A DNA stretch of 56,927 nucleotides, taken from assembly GCA_019359275.1 (NCBI GenBank), contig JAHHHP010000033.1:1-56927 (forward strand). Reading direction: 5' to 3'. Positions 17,232 through 27,290 of the stretch are shown piece after piece. The DNA comes from Myxacorys chilensis ATA2-1-KO14 (GTDB lineage: Bacteria; Cyanobacteriota; Cyanobacteriia; Leptolyngbyales; Leptolyngbyaceae). How positions within the stretch are numbered: position 1 is the first letter of the stretch; each line of letters starts with the position of its first letter. The translations under genes were made by a program, and so were the position numbers. A model generated the notes under the pieces. The model was not told the origin of the DNA. It made no database searches and saw only the letters and a program-made list of their open reading frames with translations.

Positions 17232-18287
17232 TCATGATGATATTTCCACATGTTCTTCAAGATGTCCGCCGAACTGATAGCGCATGGCAGAGAGGAGCTT
17301 ACTAGCAAATTCGTCCTCACCTCGTGAGCTAAAACGCTGATAGAGAGCAGCACTCAACACTGGTGCAGGAGTCCCTTCATCGATCGCTGCCATAATTGTC
17401 CAGCGTCCTTCTCCAGAATCAGAAACCTGACCTGTAAAGGTCGAGAGATGAGGATCTTGGAGTAGTGCGATCGCGGTTAAATCCAGCAGCCAAGAGGCAA
17501 TGACGCTACCGCGTCGCCAAACCTCAGCAATATCCGGTAAATTAAAGTCATATTGGTAGTTCTCTGAATTACGGAGCGGAGTCGATTCGGCGCTGGCAGC
17601 TCGCTGTTGTTTACCCACATTCGCGTGATGCAGAATGTTGAGTCCCTCGGCATAGGCTGCCATGATTCCGTATTCGATACCGTTATGCACCATTTTGACA
17701 AAGTGACCCGCACCGTTAGAACCACAGTGCAAATATCCTTGTTCTGCTGTACCACTCACCTGATCTCGACCCAGCGTACGAGAAATGTCACCCTGTCCGG
17801 GAGCCAATGTTTGCAGGATCGGATCGAGATAGCGCACAGCCGCTTCCGGTCCACCAATCATCATGCAATAGCCCCGCTCTAGCCCCCACACTCCGCCGCT
17901 GGTTCCGATGTCAACGTAACTAATTCCTTTTGATTTGAGCGATTCTGCCCGACGAATATCATCGATGTAATAGGAATTGCCACCATCAATCAGAATGTCT
18001 CCTGCTTCTAGCTTTTGAGCTAGTTCCATTACCATATCTTCGGTGGGATCCCCGGCAGGCACCATCAGCCAGATAGCACGAGGTTTATCAAGTTTTTGGA
18101 CGAAATCATCCAAGGTATAAGCTGCGATTACCCTTCCGGGAAACTGCGAAGCATCCGCGCCTTCCGATGCAAGCTGTTTCGCTTTCTCTGGTGTGCGGTT
18201 GAACACGACACATTCATGATTACTTCGCAACAGTCGCCGCGCGATGTTCGCGCCCATACGTCCTAGACCAATGACACCAAGTTGCAT
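17232..18287 (-). CDS. gnd: 6-phosphogluconate dehydrogenase, short (YqeC/GndA-like) type
   Basis: 351 aa. This is shorter than the 470-aa NADP enzyme and matches the short decarboxylating group, which often prefers NAD. It has the Rossmann motif [13 protein letters not shown] at 7-19, DGGNSYY near residue 100, the [17 protein letters not shown] substrate loop and the catalytic Lys/Asn in [14 protein letters not shown]. It converts 6-phosphogluconate to ribulose-5-phosphate and CO2. The start is preceded by AGGAGAAACAACA. It lies 16 bp downstream of tal-pgi. There are about 150 bp before the truncated SDR, which may hold a processing or promoter site. Confidence 0.93.
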   Translation of the reverse strand: MQLGVIGLGRMGANIARRLLRSNHECVVFNRTPEKAKQLASEGADASQFPGRVIAAYTLDDFVQKLDKPRAIWLMVPAGDPTEDMVMELAQKLEAGDILIDGGNSYYIDDIRRAESLKSKGISYVDIGTSGGVWGLERGYCMMIGGPEAAVRYLDPILQTLAPGQGDISRTLGRDQVSGTAEQGYLHCGSNGAGHFVKMVHNGIEYGIMAAYAEGLNILHHANVGKQQRAASAESTPLRNSENYQYDFNLPDIAEVWRRGSVIASWLLDLTAIALLQDPHLSTFTGQVSDSGEGRWTIMAAIDEGTPAPVLSAALYQRFSSRGEDEFASKLLSAMRYQFGGHLEEHVEISS

Positions 18288-18303
18288 TGTTGTTTCTCCT
18301 GAT

Positions 18304-21213
18304 TCACTGTAATAGCTGTTGAATTATTGTTTGCAGTGTGACTAAACCCGCTTGAACATCTCTGCCTAGATGCACTCGTAATGCACGACGATCACGGTCT
18401 GCCAAAACCTGAAAGTCTCCTCGTGCTTGGGCAGCTTTCACAATGCCAAAGGTGTATTTCTGCTGAGGAACGGGAATATCTATTGCATCATCACAGGTGA
18501 TTTGGAGAAACACACCGCTATTAGGACCGCCTTTGTATGCTTGTCCAGTCGAGTGTAAAAAGCGAGGACCGAAGCCTAAGCAGGTCGCAACTTTTTTGGC
18601 ATCTCGAACCGTTTCTCGGATCGTTTGCAGTTGCGTTTGATAGGCATCATTGCGATCGAGGTACGCCAGTAGTGCAAAGTAATCTTTTGGCTGTAATCGA
18701 TTTAAGTGGGCACGAAGGTAACCCCCCATCGATTGGTCACTTCCTGCCGCTTTGCGTAGCGCAACTGCATTTGTAGAATCTGTAAATAATTGAATTCCAG
18801 CTTCCACCGCGATCGGTGTTTCAGAGGGTAATGTACCGGATTTTTCGTACTCAATCGTTAACTGACGAGTCACAATTTTGCTAGCTTCCACATCCGGTTG
18901 ATCAAAGGCATTGATACCAATAATCGAACTTGCTACTGCTGTGGCAATCTCCCACCGAAAAAACTCCTGACCGATTTGATAGCGATCGGCAACGGAAATA
19001 CGAATTACAGGTTGTCCTGCTTCTTGTAAGGCTGTAACTGCCGCATCCTGAACAGCATCAGGGTTTAATTCCAAGCGAATGTAGGCAAAGATGCGATCGC
19101 TCCCATACTTATCTGGAGTTCCTAATGGTTCTCGATCCACTGGAATCAATCCCTTGCCATCTTTACCTGTAGACTCTGCTAGCAGTTGCTCTAGCCATGC
19201 GCCTAAATCTGCAATTCCTGGTGACACAATCAACGTTACTTTGTCTCGTCCCTGGTTTGCCAGCACACCCAAAATATTGCCTAATACAACACCTGGATTC
19301 TCTTTTGCCGGAACTGATGGCGCACAAGAATGCACCATAATCTCAGCCGTATCTAGGAACTTCACTACATCCACACCCATTGCCGCCGCAGTCACCATGC
19401 CAAAGTTCGATAGGGCAGAGTAACGACCGCCAATACTGGGTACACCGCAGAAGACACGATGGAAATCATCGCCTTCAGCAATGTGTTGCAGTTTAGAGCC
19501 AGGGTCAGTGATAGCGATAAAGCGGTTGCCAGCGGATTCTGCACCCAGAATTGCCTGCACACGATCGAAGAAGTATTGTTTGAAGATATTTGGCTCTAGC
19601 GTACTGCCAGATTTGCTCGACACAACGAACAAAGTCCGAGTGAGATCAAGCTGGTGTTCGATCGCTTTAATCTGAGCCGGATCAGTGGAATCGAGAACCA
19701 GCAGTTCGGGAAAGCCTTCTGTTTTACCAAAGGTTAACTTCATGACCTCTGGGCACAGTGACGAACCACCCATTCCCATCAGTAACACGTGAGTAAACTT
19801 CAGAGCTTGCACTTCTTGCGCCAGTTGCTTGAGAGGCTCAAGGTGTGCAAGTTGGTCTTCAGTAATACCAAGCCAACCTAGCCATTTATTTTCATCTGTG
19901 CCCGTCCAGAGCGTTGCATCGTGTGCCCAGAGACGACAGATCTTGCCGTTCTGCTGCCAATCATTCAGAGATACCTGAACAGCAGTATTGAGGGCATCCG
20001 GCAATTTATAGGTGAAGCGGTCGAGTTTTGTATTGAGAATACTTACTCGCTTGTTCTCGACTGCACTTAATAATTGATCAAAGGCATTGCTGAAGAGCTG
20101 CACACCTTCTGTTAGCAAGTTATCCGTAATCTGCTGCAAAGAGATTCCTGCTTGCTGTAATTTTGATAGGGTCGATCGCGCATCATTCAATTCTTCAGTT
20201 AGGCTAGCTCTTGGATGTCCATGATCGCGGAAAGCAGATAGCGTGGTTGGTGGAATTGTATTCACTGTGTCAGATCCAATCAATTCTTCGACATACCGCA
20301 CATCACTATATTGTGGATTTTTTGTTCCTGTACTTGCCCACAGCAGTCGTTGAGTTTGTGCCCCTTGACTTGACAATTGCTGCCAACGACTTGATTGATA
20401 GATCTTTTGATAGTGCTGATAGGCGAGTTTAGCATTCGCGATCGCTACTTTGCCTAATATGCTTTTGAGCAAATCGCGTTGGTCTGCATCCGTAGTGGTT
20501 TTGAGTTGAGCCGTGATCAAGCTATCGACAGCGGTATCAATCCGGCTAACAAAGAAACTCGCAACACTAGCAATGCGGCTGATATCTCCCCCTTTTGCCG
20601 CAAGCATTTCTAGACCAGTGATGTAAGCATTAGCGACTTGTTCATAAGCATTTAGAGCAAATAGCAGCGTTGCATTGATATTGATGCCTTCGCTGATGAG
20701 TTGTTGAATCGCAGGGATTCCGGCAGGCGTTGCAGGCACTTTGATCATCAAGTTCGGGCGATCGACTTCCTGCCAGAGTCTACGGGCTTCAGAAATCGTT
20801 TGTTGAGTGTCGTTTGCTAAATAAGGAGAAACTTCCAAACTGACATAGCCATCGCGGCGATCCGTCTGTTCATAAATCGATTTCAAGATATCAGCCGTTG
20901 CTCGAATATCTGCGATCGCAAACGACTCATACAGCGACATCACATCGTGATCCCGGTTCTGCTCGATCGTGGTTAATGCCGAATCATAATCAGTGCTGCC
21001 TGCGTTTAGCGCAAAGCGCAACTGTGAAGCAACCGCTTTTTCAAAAATAGAAGGATTTGAAGTAACTCCCCGCAATCCATCTTCATCAATTAACCGTTGG
21101 AGTTCACCACTGCTCACCAAACTGCGCCGAATGTAGTCTAGCCAGACAGACTGCCCATGAGATTGTAGGGCTTGCAAAGAATTTTTTGTCTGAGATGCTT
21201 GTAAAGTAACCAT
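18304..21213 (-). CDS. Bifunctional transaldolase / phosphoglucose isomerase
   Basis: 969 aa, a known fusion. Residues about 10-370 are transaldolase: [13 protein letters not shown], the Schiff-base Lys in [12 protein letters not shown], and SRIDTAVD. Residues about 400-960 are phosphoglucose isomerase: [27 protein letters not shown], and a C-terminal [16 protein letters not shown] segment. The two activities link sedoheptulose-7-P, erythrose-4-P and fructose-6-P to glucose-6-P, so a single polypeptide closes the oxidative pentose phosphate cycle. It is the first gene of the long carbon operon. The upstream 148-bp gap 21214-21361 should contain its promoter. I could not identify one with confidence. 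Confidence 0.93.
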   Translation of the reverse strand: MVTLQASQTKNSLQALQSHGQSVWLDYIRRSLVSSGELQRLIDEDGLRGVTSNPSIFEKAVASQLRFALNAGSTDYDSALTTIEQNRDHDVMSLYESFAIADIRATADILKSIYEQTDRRDGYVSLEVSPYLANDTQQTISEARRLWQEVDRPNLMIKVPATPAGIPAIQQLISEGININATLLFALNAYEQVANAYITGLEMLAAKGGDISRIASVASFFVSRIDTAVDSLITAQLKTTTDADQRDLLKSILGKVAIANAKLAYQHYQKIYQSSRWQQLSSQGAQTQRLLWASTGTKNPQYSDVRYVEELIGSDTVNTIPPTTLSAFRDHGHPRASLTEELNDARSTLSKLQQAGISLQQITDNLLTEGVQLFSNAFDQLLSAVENKRVSILNTKLDRFTYKLPDALNTAVQVSLNDWQQNGKICRLWAHDATLWTGTDENKWLGWLGITEDQLAHLEPLKQLAQEVQALKFTHVLLMGMGGSSLCPEVMKLTFGKTEGFPELLVLDSTDPAQIKAIEHQLDLTRTLFVVSSKSGSTLEPNIFKQYFFDRVQAILGAESAGNRFIAITDPGSKLQHIAEGDDFHRVFCGVPSIGGRYSALSNFGMVTAAAMGVDVVKFLDTAEIMVHSCAPSVPAKENPGVVLGNILGVLANQGRDKVTLIVSPGIADLGAWLEQLLAESTGKDGKGLIPVDREPLGTPDKYGSDRIFAYIRLELNPDAVQDAAVTALQEAGQPVIRISVADRYQIGQEFFRWEIATAVASSIIGINAFDQPDVEASKIVTRQLTIEYEKSGTLPSETPIAVEAGIQLFTDSTNAVALRKAAGSDQSMGGYLRAHLNRLQPKDYFALLAYLDRNDAYQTQLQTIRETVRDAKKVATCLGFGPRFLHSTGQAYKGGPNSGVFLQITCDDAIDIPVPQQKYTFGIVKAAQARGDFQVLADRDRRALRVHLGRDVQAGLVTLQTIIQQLLQ

Positions 21214-21361
21214 CAGTTCATATCCTCTTGATACTAGCTCTCAACGCATCTAGAGTAAGAGCGAAGGTGAAAAAGAAAAGGAATGAAATCCAAACAATTT
21301 TCCCTTTGCCCTTTACTCGTCAAGTATTGCAGCCCGCTTTCTTTAGTCACTGATCGAAAGC

Positions 21362-21724
21362 TCAACTTCCAGAGTTACACTTTGATAGTGCATCCAGTTG
21401 TCTCGAAACGAGTGCTCCTGCTGTTTGAGGAATGAACTGACAATCTGTTAAGCGGAGTTCGCCAACATTAGAATTCTTAGTTCCTGATTCTGCACTGACA
21501 TCTGGTTGCTTCAACACAGGTGGTGGCGGAGTTTCAGAGCTGTCTTTGGTTGCCGTATCGAGGTTTTGCTCGGCTGCTTCTCCTGAAGTCGCTGGCTGAA
21601 CAGCCAAGTGATAGTCTCCAGTTGAGATTGCATGGTTTGAGGGAGTGAAAGACCATGCGGCAGATTGAATGCCAACAACAGCAATCGCTAACGCTGAACT
21701 CATGGTCAATTTAGATAATTGCAT
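21362..21724 (-). CDS. Secreted hypothetical protein
   Basis: 120 aa with an N-terminal signal peptide (hydrophobic LTMSSALAIAVVGIQSAAWSF). The mature part is short, Ser/Thr/Pro-rich in the middle (SSETPPPPVLKQP), with two Cys residues (CQFIP and LSKCNSGS) that could form a disulfide in the periplasm. No domain is recognised. It lies 44 bp after the DUF2808 gene, also secreted, and may be its partner in a two-gene unit. Confidence 0.6.
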   Translation of the reverse strand: MQLSKLTMSSALAIAVVGIQSAAWSFTPSNHAISTGDYHLAVQPATSGEAAEQNLDTATKDSSETPPPPVLKQPDVSAESGTKNSNVGELRLTDCQFIPQTAGALVSRQLDALSKCNSGS

Positions 21725-21768
21725 AGTAAAATCTCCTTCCTCGTAGAATTGTTGGTTTGTATTGCAGC

Positions 21769-22263
21769 TTAATCGTTGTCGTAGGTCTGAACTTGAGCAG
21801 TCCCAATGGGAATATCTTCCGTCTCCCCAACGTAGCGAACTGAAATTGGATAGAACCAGATATCATTGTTGTTAACCGAACCAGTGACTCCGCGGAGAGC
21901 AATTTTTAGGGTAGTACCAGGTTGCACGGGACGGGCAAAACTAACGGTGCTACTATTACCATTCACCGAGACAACGGCATTAACAGGTTGTTTTGAACGA
22001 GCTGCGACTTTAATTCCTTGTACCACTTTTAGTCCATCTGGAAACCCAATTCTCAGTTGAGAAATGGAATTACCTTCAACTTTGACATCAATAAAATGAG
22101 TTGCTGCACCTGATTCAGTTGATTGCGTATCCATCGGGTCGGCATCAGCCATGACAATCTGAGTCGTAGATGGACTAGAACTGGCTATTTGTGCCTGAGC
22201 CGCAGGGATTGTCGCAATCATAGTCATTGCTGCATAGAGCGTTCCGAACACAATTTTTTTCAA
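21769..22263 (-). CDS. DUF2808 domain secreted protein
   Basis: 164 aa. Signal peptide (KKIVFGTLYAAMTMIATIPAAQAQ) followed by the DUF2808 domain, typical of cyanobacteria, with HFIDVKVEGNSISQLRIGFPDGL, a central VVSVNGNSSTVSFARPVQPGTTLKIAL strand region and a C-terminal NDIWFYPISVRYVGE. The function is unknown; it is probably periplasmic or cell-surface. The start is a TTG at 22263 with a perfect AGGAGG four bases upstream, an unusual start decided by the ribosome site. It lies downstream of the oxidase operon but is separated from it by a hairpin (22357-22376), so it probably has its own promoter. Confidence 0.85.
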   Translation of the reverse strand: MKKIVFGTLYAAMTMIATIPAAQAQIASSSPSTTQIVMADADPMDTQSTESGAATHFIDVKVEGNSISQLRIGFPDGLKVVQGIKVAARSKQPVNAVVSVNGNSSTVSFARPVQPGTTLKIALRGVTGSVNNNDIWFYPISVRYVGETEDIPIGTAQVQTYDND

Positions 22264-22356
22264 AGTGCCTCCTAAACAGAAAAGTAAGTGGTAGAAGACT
22301 CAAACTGAACTGAGAAATCTATGACGTTGCTTAAATGTAGTTTGCACTTTCAAAAT

Positions 22357-22376
22357 TATCTTCTCCAGTGAAGATA
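22357..22376 (-). terminator. Hairpin after the oxidase operon, possible terminator
   Basis: On the minus strand TATCTTC-ACTGGA-GAAGATA forms a perfect 7-bp stem and is followed by ATTTTG. It lies 19 bp after the subunit III stop codon. The stem is AT-rich and the T tract short, so it may be a weak terminator or an mRNA-stabilising end. Confidence 0.45.
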
Positions 22377-22394
22377 GTTATCTTAAGGCCGAAC

Positions 22395-22967
22395 TTACCA
22401 GACGTAGAGCAGTACAAACAAGACAATCCAGATTACATCAACGAAGTGCCAGAATAGAGAAACTGAACTAACACCCCGATGACCAAGGTTGTAATTACCG
22501 GGAGTCAAGGAGCGAAAATACATATAAAGCAGCAAAACTACACCCGTGAAAATGTGCAAACCATGAAAGCCAGTTAGCAGATAAAAGGTTGCTCCTGCTA
22601 ATCCAGCATCCAGACCAAAAGGCATATTGTGCCATTCGATCGCTTGCCGAATTAAAAAAATCACGCCCAACGCAGCAGTCAGTAACCATAGCCGACGAAA
22701 TCTAACTAGCTTATGGCGATCAAGGGAGCGTTCGGCAAAATAAATCACAATACTACTACAAACGAGAATTAACGTACTGATCGCTGCTCCGTGAATGTCC
22801 AATCCAGAAACACCCGCTGGAAACCAGTTTGAGTTCTTCCAGCGCAGCAGTGCATAAGTGGCAAAAAAGCTGACAAAGATGATGCTTTCCGATAGCAGAA
22901 ACACAGGAAATCCGAAGGTCAGATTATCTCGCTTGAGCATTGATCCTGAACGAGTTGGACTTTCCAT
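22395..22967 (-). CDS. ctaE: Terminal oxidase subunit III (cox3/ARTO type)
   Basis: 190 aa with five membrane helices, matching the five-helix subunit III of cyanobacterial oxidases. Conserved segments include FPVFLLSESIIFVSFFATYALLRW, TGFHGLHIFTGVVLLLYM, and the C-terminal SLFWHFVDVIWIVLFVLLYVW. It is part of the proton-pumping oxidase complex. The ATG at 22967 has AGGAG at the right spacing. It follows subunit I by 9 bp and is the last gene of the operon, before the hairpin. Confidence 0.92.
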   Translation of the reverse strand: MESPTRSGSMLKRDNLTFGFPVFLLSESIIFVSFFATYALLRWKNSNWFPAGVSGLDIHGAAISTLILVCSSIVIYFAERSLDRHKLVRFRRLWLLTAALGVIFLIRQAIEWHNMPFGLDAGLAGATFYLLTGFHGLHIFTGVVLLLYMYFRSLTPGNYNLGHRGVSSVSLFWHFVDVIWIVLFVLLYVW

Positions 22968-22976
22968 CACTGGCTC

Positions 22977-24635
22977 CTAAGATAAATGGCTCAATGGATC
23001 GACAGCTAAACGGTGAGATTCGCCGTATCCATAAGGTTCTGAGGTTACGGTGGGAATCTCTTCAAAGTTCTCGATCGCTGGCGGTGAGGTCGTTGTCCAC
23101 TCTAAACCAGTCGCATTCCAGGGATTATTTGACGCTTTGCGTCCTCGTAACCAGGAACTAACTACATTGGCAATAAAGGGTAAGGTAGACATTCCTAATA
23201 GAAACGCTCCCAAGCTGGCAACGACATTCCACCCGGTATATTGTGGGTCGTAGGAAGAGATGCGACGTACCATTCCCTGCAAACCGATCGGATGCATGGG
23301 AAAGAAATTGAGGTTTGCACCAATAAAGGTCAACCAGAAGTGCAGCTTGCCCCAGCCCTCTGAATACATCCGTCCCGTAATTTTGGGAAACCAGTAATAG
23401 ATTCCAGCATAGATCGCCATCGTGACGGTGTTGAAGACCACATAGTGGAAGTGCCCAACAACAAAATAAGTATTGTTGACATGAATATCAAAGGGGAGTG
23501 AAGCCAGCATTACTCCGGTAATGCCCGCAAACAAAAACATTGCCACACCCCCTAACGCAAATAGCATTGGAGTCTGAAAATGTAATTTGCCCCGCCAAAC
23601 AGTTGCAGTCCAGGCAAACACTTTGATTCCAGTTGGCACTGACACCAACATCGATGTCACCATAAATAAAACTCGCATCCAGTTGGGAGTAGCACTAGCA
23701 AACATATGATGCACCCAGACAAGCATACTAATCCCAGCAATAAGTAGCGAGGAAACGGCAACCGTTTTATAGCCAAATAAAGGCTTTCGGGCAAAAGCAG
23801 GAATGACTTCTGAGAAGACTCCAAAAGCAGGCAGCGCCATAACATAGACAGCAGGATGAGAATAAAACCAGAACAAGTGCTGGTAGATGACCGGATCACC
23901 CTGCTTAAAGGGGCTGAAGAAGTCTGTGCCAAAGGTGAGATCAAACAGCAGCATAACGGCTGCACCCGTGAGGGCAGGTAAGCAAAATAGTTGCAGCAGT
24001 TGAGCACTAAGCGTCGTCCAAACGTAGACAGGCATCCGAAAGAAGGACATTCCCGGTGCCCGCATTTGAAAAATGGTTGTGACCAAGTTCACAGCACCCA
24101 TGATGGATGATATTCCAGAGATTGTGATCGCTAGCAACCAGATGAATTCCCCATTAATCATGTGTCCCGAAGGATTTTGGATGCTGACGGGAGGATATGA
24201 CCACCAGCCAGCCTGAGCCGTACCGCTAGGTAAGAAGAAGCTAAATAGCAGCAAAACTCCGATAACTGGAATGAGCCAAAACGCGATCGCATTCAACACC
24301 GGAAACGCCGTCTCTCTCGCTCCAATCATCAGCGGCACTAAATAATTTGCCAGTCCCACATTCGCTGGAAAGATCCACAGAAAGATCATGACGGTGCCGT
24401 GCATTGTGAACAGCCCATTGTAAAGGGAGCGATCGACGACATCCAACTGTGGTGTGAGCAATTCAGCACGTACAATCATGGCGAACAAGCCACCAATCAG
24501 GAAAAAGAGAAATGCAGTTACTAAATATTGAACGCCAATGACCTTATGGTCGGTGCTAAAGCTGAAATAGCGCTTCCAACTCATTGGGTTCAGTTTGGGC
24601 GGATCGTCAGTACTTTCAACGGAAATGTTCGTCAT
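22977..24635 (-). CDS. ctaD: Terminal oxidase subunit I, haem-copper oxidase with YS motif
   Basis: 552 aa with about 12 helices. The haem ligands are present: His79 in TMHGTVMIF and the His pair VGHFHY (395/397). CuB ligands are His260 in YSHPAVY and the HH pair 309-310. The helix VI glutamate of A1-type enzymes (HPEVY) is absent. Instead the YS pair typical of A2-type enzymes precedes HP. Tyr264 is the expected cross-linked tyrosine. The enzyme reduces O2 to water. With the CuA-less subunit II the electron donor is more likely plastoquinol than cytochrome c. AGGAAGG lies six bases before the ATG at 24635. Order II-I-III is standard. Confidence 0.93.
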   Translation of the reverse strand: MTNISVESTDDPPKLNPMSWKRYFSFSTDHKVIGVQYLVTAFLFFLIGGLFAMIVRAELLTPQLDVVDRSLYNGLFTMHGTVMIFLWIFPANVGLANYLVPLMIGARETAFPVLNAIAFWLIPVIGVLLLFSFFLPSGTAQAGWWSYPPVSIQNPSGHMINGEFIWLLAITISGISSIMGAVNLVTTIFQMRAPGMSFFRMPVYVWTTLSAQLLQLFCLPALTGAAVMLLFDLTFGTDFFSPFKQGDPVIYQHLFWFYSHPAVYVMALPAFGVFSEVIPAFARKPLFGYKTVAVSSLLIAGISMLVWVHHMFASATPNWMRVLFMVTSMLVSVPTGIKVFAWTATVWRGKLHFQTPMLFALGGVAMFLFAGITGVMLASLPFDIHVNNTYFVVGHFHYVVFNTVTMAIYAGIYYWFPKITGRMYSEGWGKLHFWLTFIGANLNFFPMHPIGLQGMVRRISSYDPQYTGWNVVASLGAFLLGMSTLPFIANVVSSWLRGRKASNNPWNATGLEWTTTSPPAIENFEEIPTVTSEPYGYGESHRLAVDPLSHLS

Positions 24636-24652
24636 CACTTACCTTCCTGATG

Positions 24653-25540
24653 TTATTTGTTGATGAGGGGAGGCTGAGCAGGTGGGACCGTGTGCCAATT
24701 GCTTCGTAGTGGCATTGCAGGAGGTTGAATGTGTTCAGATTTTGCTGGATTCGCTGCTGGAACAGGTGGACGGGTAGCAGTTTCAGCTAGCCATTGGCTG
24801 TAACGTTCAGGAGCATCGACGTACACGCTTGCTTCCATGAGAGCAAAGTAAGTCCCGCTAAACTGAGAATCATGCAGTTGATATTGACCAATGCGACTGG
24901 GAGTAAATTTGAACTCGATCGTCTGGTTTGGGATAATGTCTTGCTTAATGCGGAAATTGGGCACGTAGAAGCCATGCACCACATCTTCGGACTGCAACAT
25001 TAGACGAACTGGCTGATTGACAGGAAGGTGCAATTCTGTGCTGGTAATGTTTCGGCTAGGATAGTGAAACGACCAGGACCACTGTTTCGCGATCACCTCA
25101 ATTTGTTCAGCACGCTGCATGTTGTTATTGCCCACCTCAGCATAGGCTGGCGCTTCTACAAAGTGTAGATGAGCTAGCGGTAGAGCACCGAGCGTGTTCA
25201 TGCGTTGATAGATGTTGTAGCTGTAGATAGCAATCCAAGTTACTAACAGAATTGGAATCACCGTCCAGGTAATCTCCAGCTTCAAATTGCCCCGGATAGC
25301 AGGCGCATCGCTTGTGTCTCTGGCTCGGTAAAACAAAACTGAATATACCAACACTCCCATAACACCCAGGAAAACGATCGTTCCCAGCGTGACCAGGAAG
25401 CTAAACAAATGACCGACGGGTTCAGCTTCTGCTGCTGCCGCGATTGGTAGCCAATCATAGGCTTGCTGGCCTATTGTATGGCTGGCAAAGATAATCACGC
25501 CAACCCAAATCGATAACAGCACAATGTTAAAAGTTCGCAT
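24653..25540 (-). CDS. ctaC: Terminal oxidase subunit II lacking CuA ligands (ARTO/quinol-oxidase type)
   Basis: 295 aa. It starts at the ATG at 25540, because the longer upstream frame only shadows the DUF2231 gene. Two N-terminal membrane helices are followed by the periplasmic cupredoxin domain. The first conserved segment, EDVVHGFYVPNFRIKQDIIP, is kept, but the CuA loop (CxExCGxxHxxM in cytochrome c oxidases) reads DSQFSGTYFALM at residues about 223-235. Both cysteines and the histidine are gone. Among cyanobacteria this defines the alternative respiratory terminal oxidase, thought to take electrons from quinol. The C-terminal 50 residues are proline-rich. Confidence 0.92.
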   Translation of the reverse strand: MRTFNIVLLSIWVGVIIFASHTIGQQAYDWLPIAAAAEAEPVGHLFSFLVTLGTIVFLGVMGVLVYSVLFYRARDTSDAPAIRGNLKLEITWTVIPILLVTWIAIYSYNIYQRMNTLGALPLAHLHFVEAPAYAEVGNNNMQRAEQIEVIAKQWSWSFHYPSRNITSTELHLPVNQPVRLMLQSEDVVHGFYVPNFRIKQDIIPNQTIEFKFTPSRIGQYQLHDSQFSGTYFALMEASVYVDAPERYSQWLAETATRPPVPAANPAKSEHIQPPAMPLRSNWHTVPPAQPPLINK

Positions 25541-25551
25541 GATAATTCCGT

Positions 25552-26169
25552 TTACGGTTGAAGGACTTGATTGGGGTTCTCGCCTTGCTGAATCAATCCA
25601 GCAGCCGTACCATGTACACCAAACTCGGCTCCTAATTGCGCTCCTAATGTGCCGTGAACAAACATATACCCCAGAATAAACACTCCTGCCAGCAGATAGC
25701 TCCACTGCACTTGTTGAAGATTGTTCTTGCGCCAGCGAAATCGCTGGTATCCTCGCCAGATTGTCATTGCTACAATTAGGGTCAACAACAGTACTCCACC
25801 AACACCATGCAACAGCATCGTTGTACCTGCACCCAATCCCCAATCACTTTTCATATCTGTAGGAGGATTTGCCAGAAGTAGCTCGAAAAATCCTGCCGCG
25901 ACCGTGAAAAACGAAATCACAGATGCCGCGACAGTGTTGTACCAGGCAACATCAAAAAAGTTAGACCGACTGACTGGCATTGCAAAAAACTTGAGAATTG
26001 ATCGCTCTAACGGAAATAACGTACCTGCGAAATCGAAGGCGATCGCGATAATAAACAATCCCAAGGTCAAATGGACAAAGTTGGGATGCAATGGAAATCG
26101 GTAAGGTAATCCATTTGCCCCTACTTCAATTCCCAATTGCTTTAATTGCTCAATTAGTTGTAGGTTCAT
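25552..26169 (-). CDS. DUF2231 membrane protein (oxidase-associated, second)
   Basis: 205 aa from the ATG at 26169, which overlaps the preceding gene's stop as ATGA. Four membrane helices. FPLHPNFVHLTLGLFIIAIAFDFAG contains the paired His residues (HPNFVH) typical of DUF2231, possible haem or metal ligands. A further His lies in GTTMLLHGVGGV. Two DUF2231 proteins encoded just upstream of oxidase subunit II are, as far as I recall, also seen in other cyanobacterial ARTO clusters. They may act in assembly or as extra redox subunits, which is not established. Confidence 0.85.
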   Translation of the reverse strand: MNLQLIEQLKQLGIEVGANGLPYRFPLHPNFVHLTLGLFIIAIAFDFAGTLFPLERSILKFFAMPVSRSNFFDVAWYNTVAASVISFFTVAAGFFELLLANPPTDMKSDWGLGAGTTMLLHGVGGVLLLTLIVAMTIWRGYQRFRWRKNNLQQVQWSYLLAGVFILGYMFVHGTLGAQLGAEFGVHGTAAGLIQQGENPNQVLQP

Positions 26170-26660
26170 TTCACAAGTCCTTGTTTTATTGCTTTCACCA
26201 CAGGCACCGTGTGCAGTCCATAGACCCAATCCACTAAGTCACCGAGGTAAATTTGCAAACAGACAAGACACATTAAAAACGTGGCTGCACCGAGATAAGC
26301 CACAGGCACCTTTAACGGATCACGAACCCGAATGATGCCACGCCACGCGGTAATCGCAACTAGAATCACCGCAATTGACCAGCCATTCACGGTGTGCCAA
26401 TCTAAGGCAGGTTGGGCAGCCGCATAGGGTTGTGCTAATCCCGCTTCAAATTCACCAAAAATCACCGCAACAAAAACAGCAACGGACGCAACAACTAAAT
26501 TCCACCAACTTACCTCAAACATCCGATGATTGCGGCTGAGATATCCAGCAACATCACAGAAGTAGGCGAAAAACACCATCGCAATCACAAAGTGGACAAC
26601 GATCGGGTGAATCGTATCTGGATAGGGAAGATTCTGGTCATTCAACGGCGGCAGAGGCAT
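26166..26660 (-). CDS. DUF2231 membrane protein (oxidase-associated, first)
   Basis: 164 aa from the ATG at 26660 (ribosome site AGGAGAACGTG). The upstream frame extension overlaps the HdeD gene and is rejected. Four membrane helices. The DUF2231 motif DTIHPIVVHFVIAMVFFAY has the two conserved His residues (HPIVVH), and a third lies in DWHTVNGW. It is translationally coupled to the second DUF2231 gene and belongs to the oxidase operon. Confidence 0.85.
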   Translation of the reverse strand: MPLPPLNDQNLPYPDTIHPIVVHFVIAMVFFAYFCDVAGYLSRNHRMFEVSWWNLVVASVAVFVAVIFGEFEAGLAQPYAAAQPALDWHTVNGWSIAVILVAITAWRGIIRVRDPLKVPVAYLGAATFLMCLVCLQIYLGDLVDWVYGLHTVPVVKAIKQGLVK

Positions 26661-26677
26661 CACGTTCTCCTGATCTA

Positions 26678-27232
26678 TTAAGGCAGAGTATGAGGCTGTC
26701 CAGAATGTAGCGTTAGCATCCACATCCCATCGAAAAGCAGATTGATGCCTACCCAAGTCCCAATCAGCCAGACTGCACTAAACGGAAAGCTAGACCAGAT
26801 GAAAATCCCGCAAATAATCCCTGCGATGCCGCTAACGAGCATCCACCCCCAGTTTGGTGAAGCTCGGCGCATTTGAAACGCAAGTGAGATTTGAATGATG
26901 CCTTGGACAAAAATTGTAACGCCTAAGACTAACGTGAAGGCAAGCGCCCCCTGAAGCGGATCTGTTAGGACAAAAATTCCCGCTAGAAGATACAAAAGTC
27001 CTAGAATGACCTTCCAGGCGACTCGACCTGCCCCTTTAGATTGAAAGGCATAAACGATTTGAGCAATTCCAGCGAAGATAAAGACCCAGTCAAACACTAA
27101 GGTCGAAGTAATCGTGGCAAAAAAGGGAAATGTGATCGCAATGATTCCCAAAACAATCATAAGGACTGCGATCGTCGTTAACCCTCTAGAGTTAATCGCT
27201 TGTTCTCTCGTTTCAGATTCAGTAACTCTCAT
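26678..27232 (-). CDS. HdeD family (DUF308) membrane protein
   Basis: 184 aa with six short hydrophobic helices in the repeated DUF308 pattern. Typical segments are GIIAITFPFFATI, DWVFIFAGIAQIVYAF, GLLYLLAGIFVLTDPLQGA and GWMLVSGIAGIICGIFIW. HdeD is linked to acid resistance in enterobacteria; its molecular role is not known. A ribosome site GGGAGAGCAAC precedes the ATG. It lies between the type II NADH dehydrogenase and the DUF2231 genes in the respiratory operon. A role in protecting the membrane during high respiratory proton flux is speculation. Confidence 0.85.
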   Translation of the reverse strand: MRVTESETREQAINSRGLTTIAVLMIVLGIIAITFPFFATITSTLVFDWVFIFAGIAQIVYAFQSKGAGRVAWKVILGLLYLLAGIFVLTDPLQGALAFTLVLGVTIFVQGIIQISLAFQMRRASPNWGWMLVSGIAGIICGIFIWSSFPFSAVWLIGTWVGINLLFDGMWMLTLHSGQPHTLP

Positions 27233-27290
27233 GTTGCTCTCCCTGGTTGAATTAATGCGGCAGTAGTATCATGGTCTCTTGGCTGTAGAA

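Noticed and set aside
25541..25843. Extended N-terminus of oxidase subunit II
   Set aside because: The extension is the wrong frame of the DUF2231 gene; the ATG at 25540 gives a normal subunit II.
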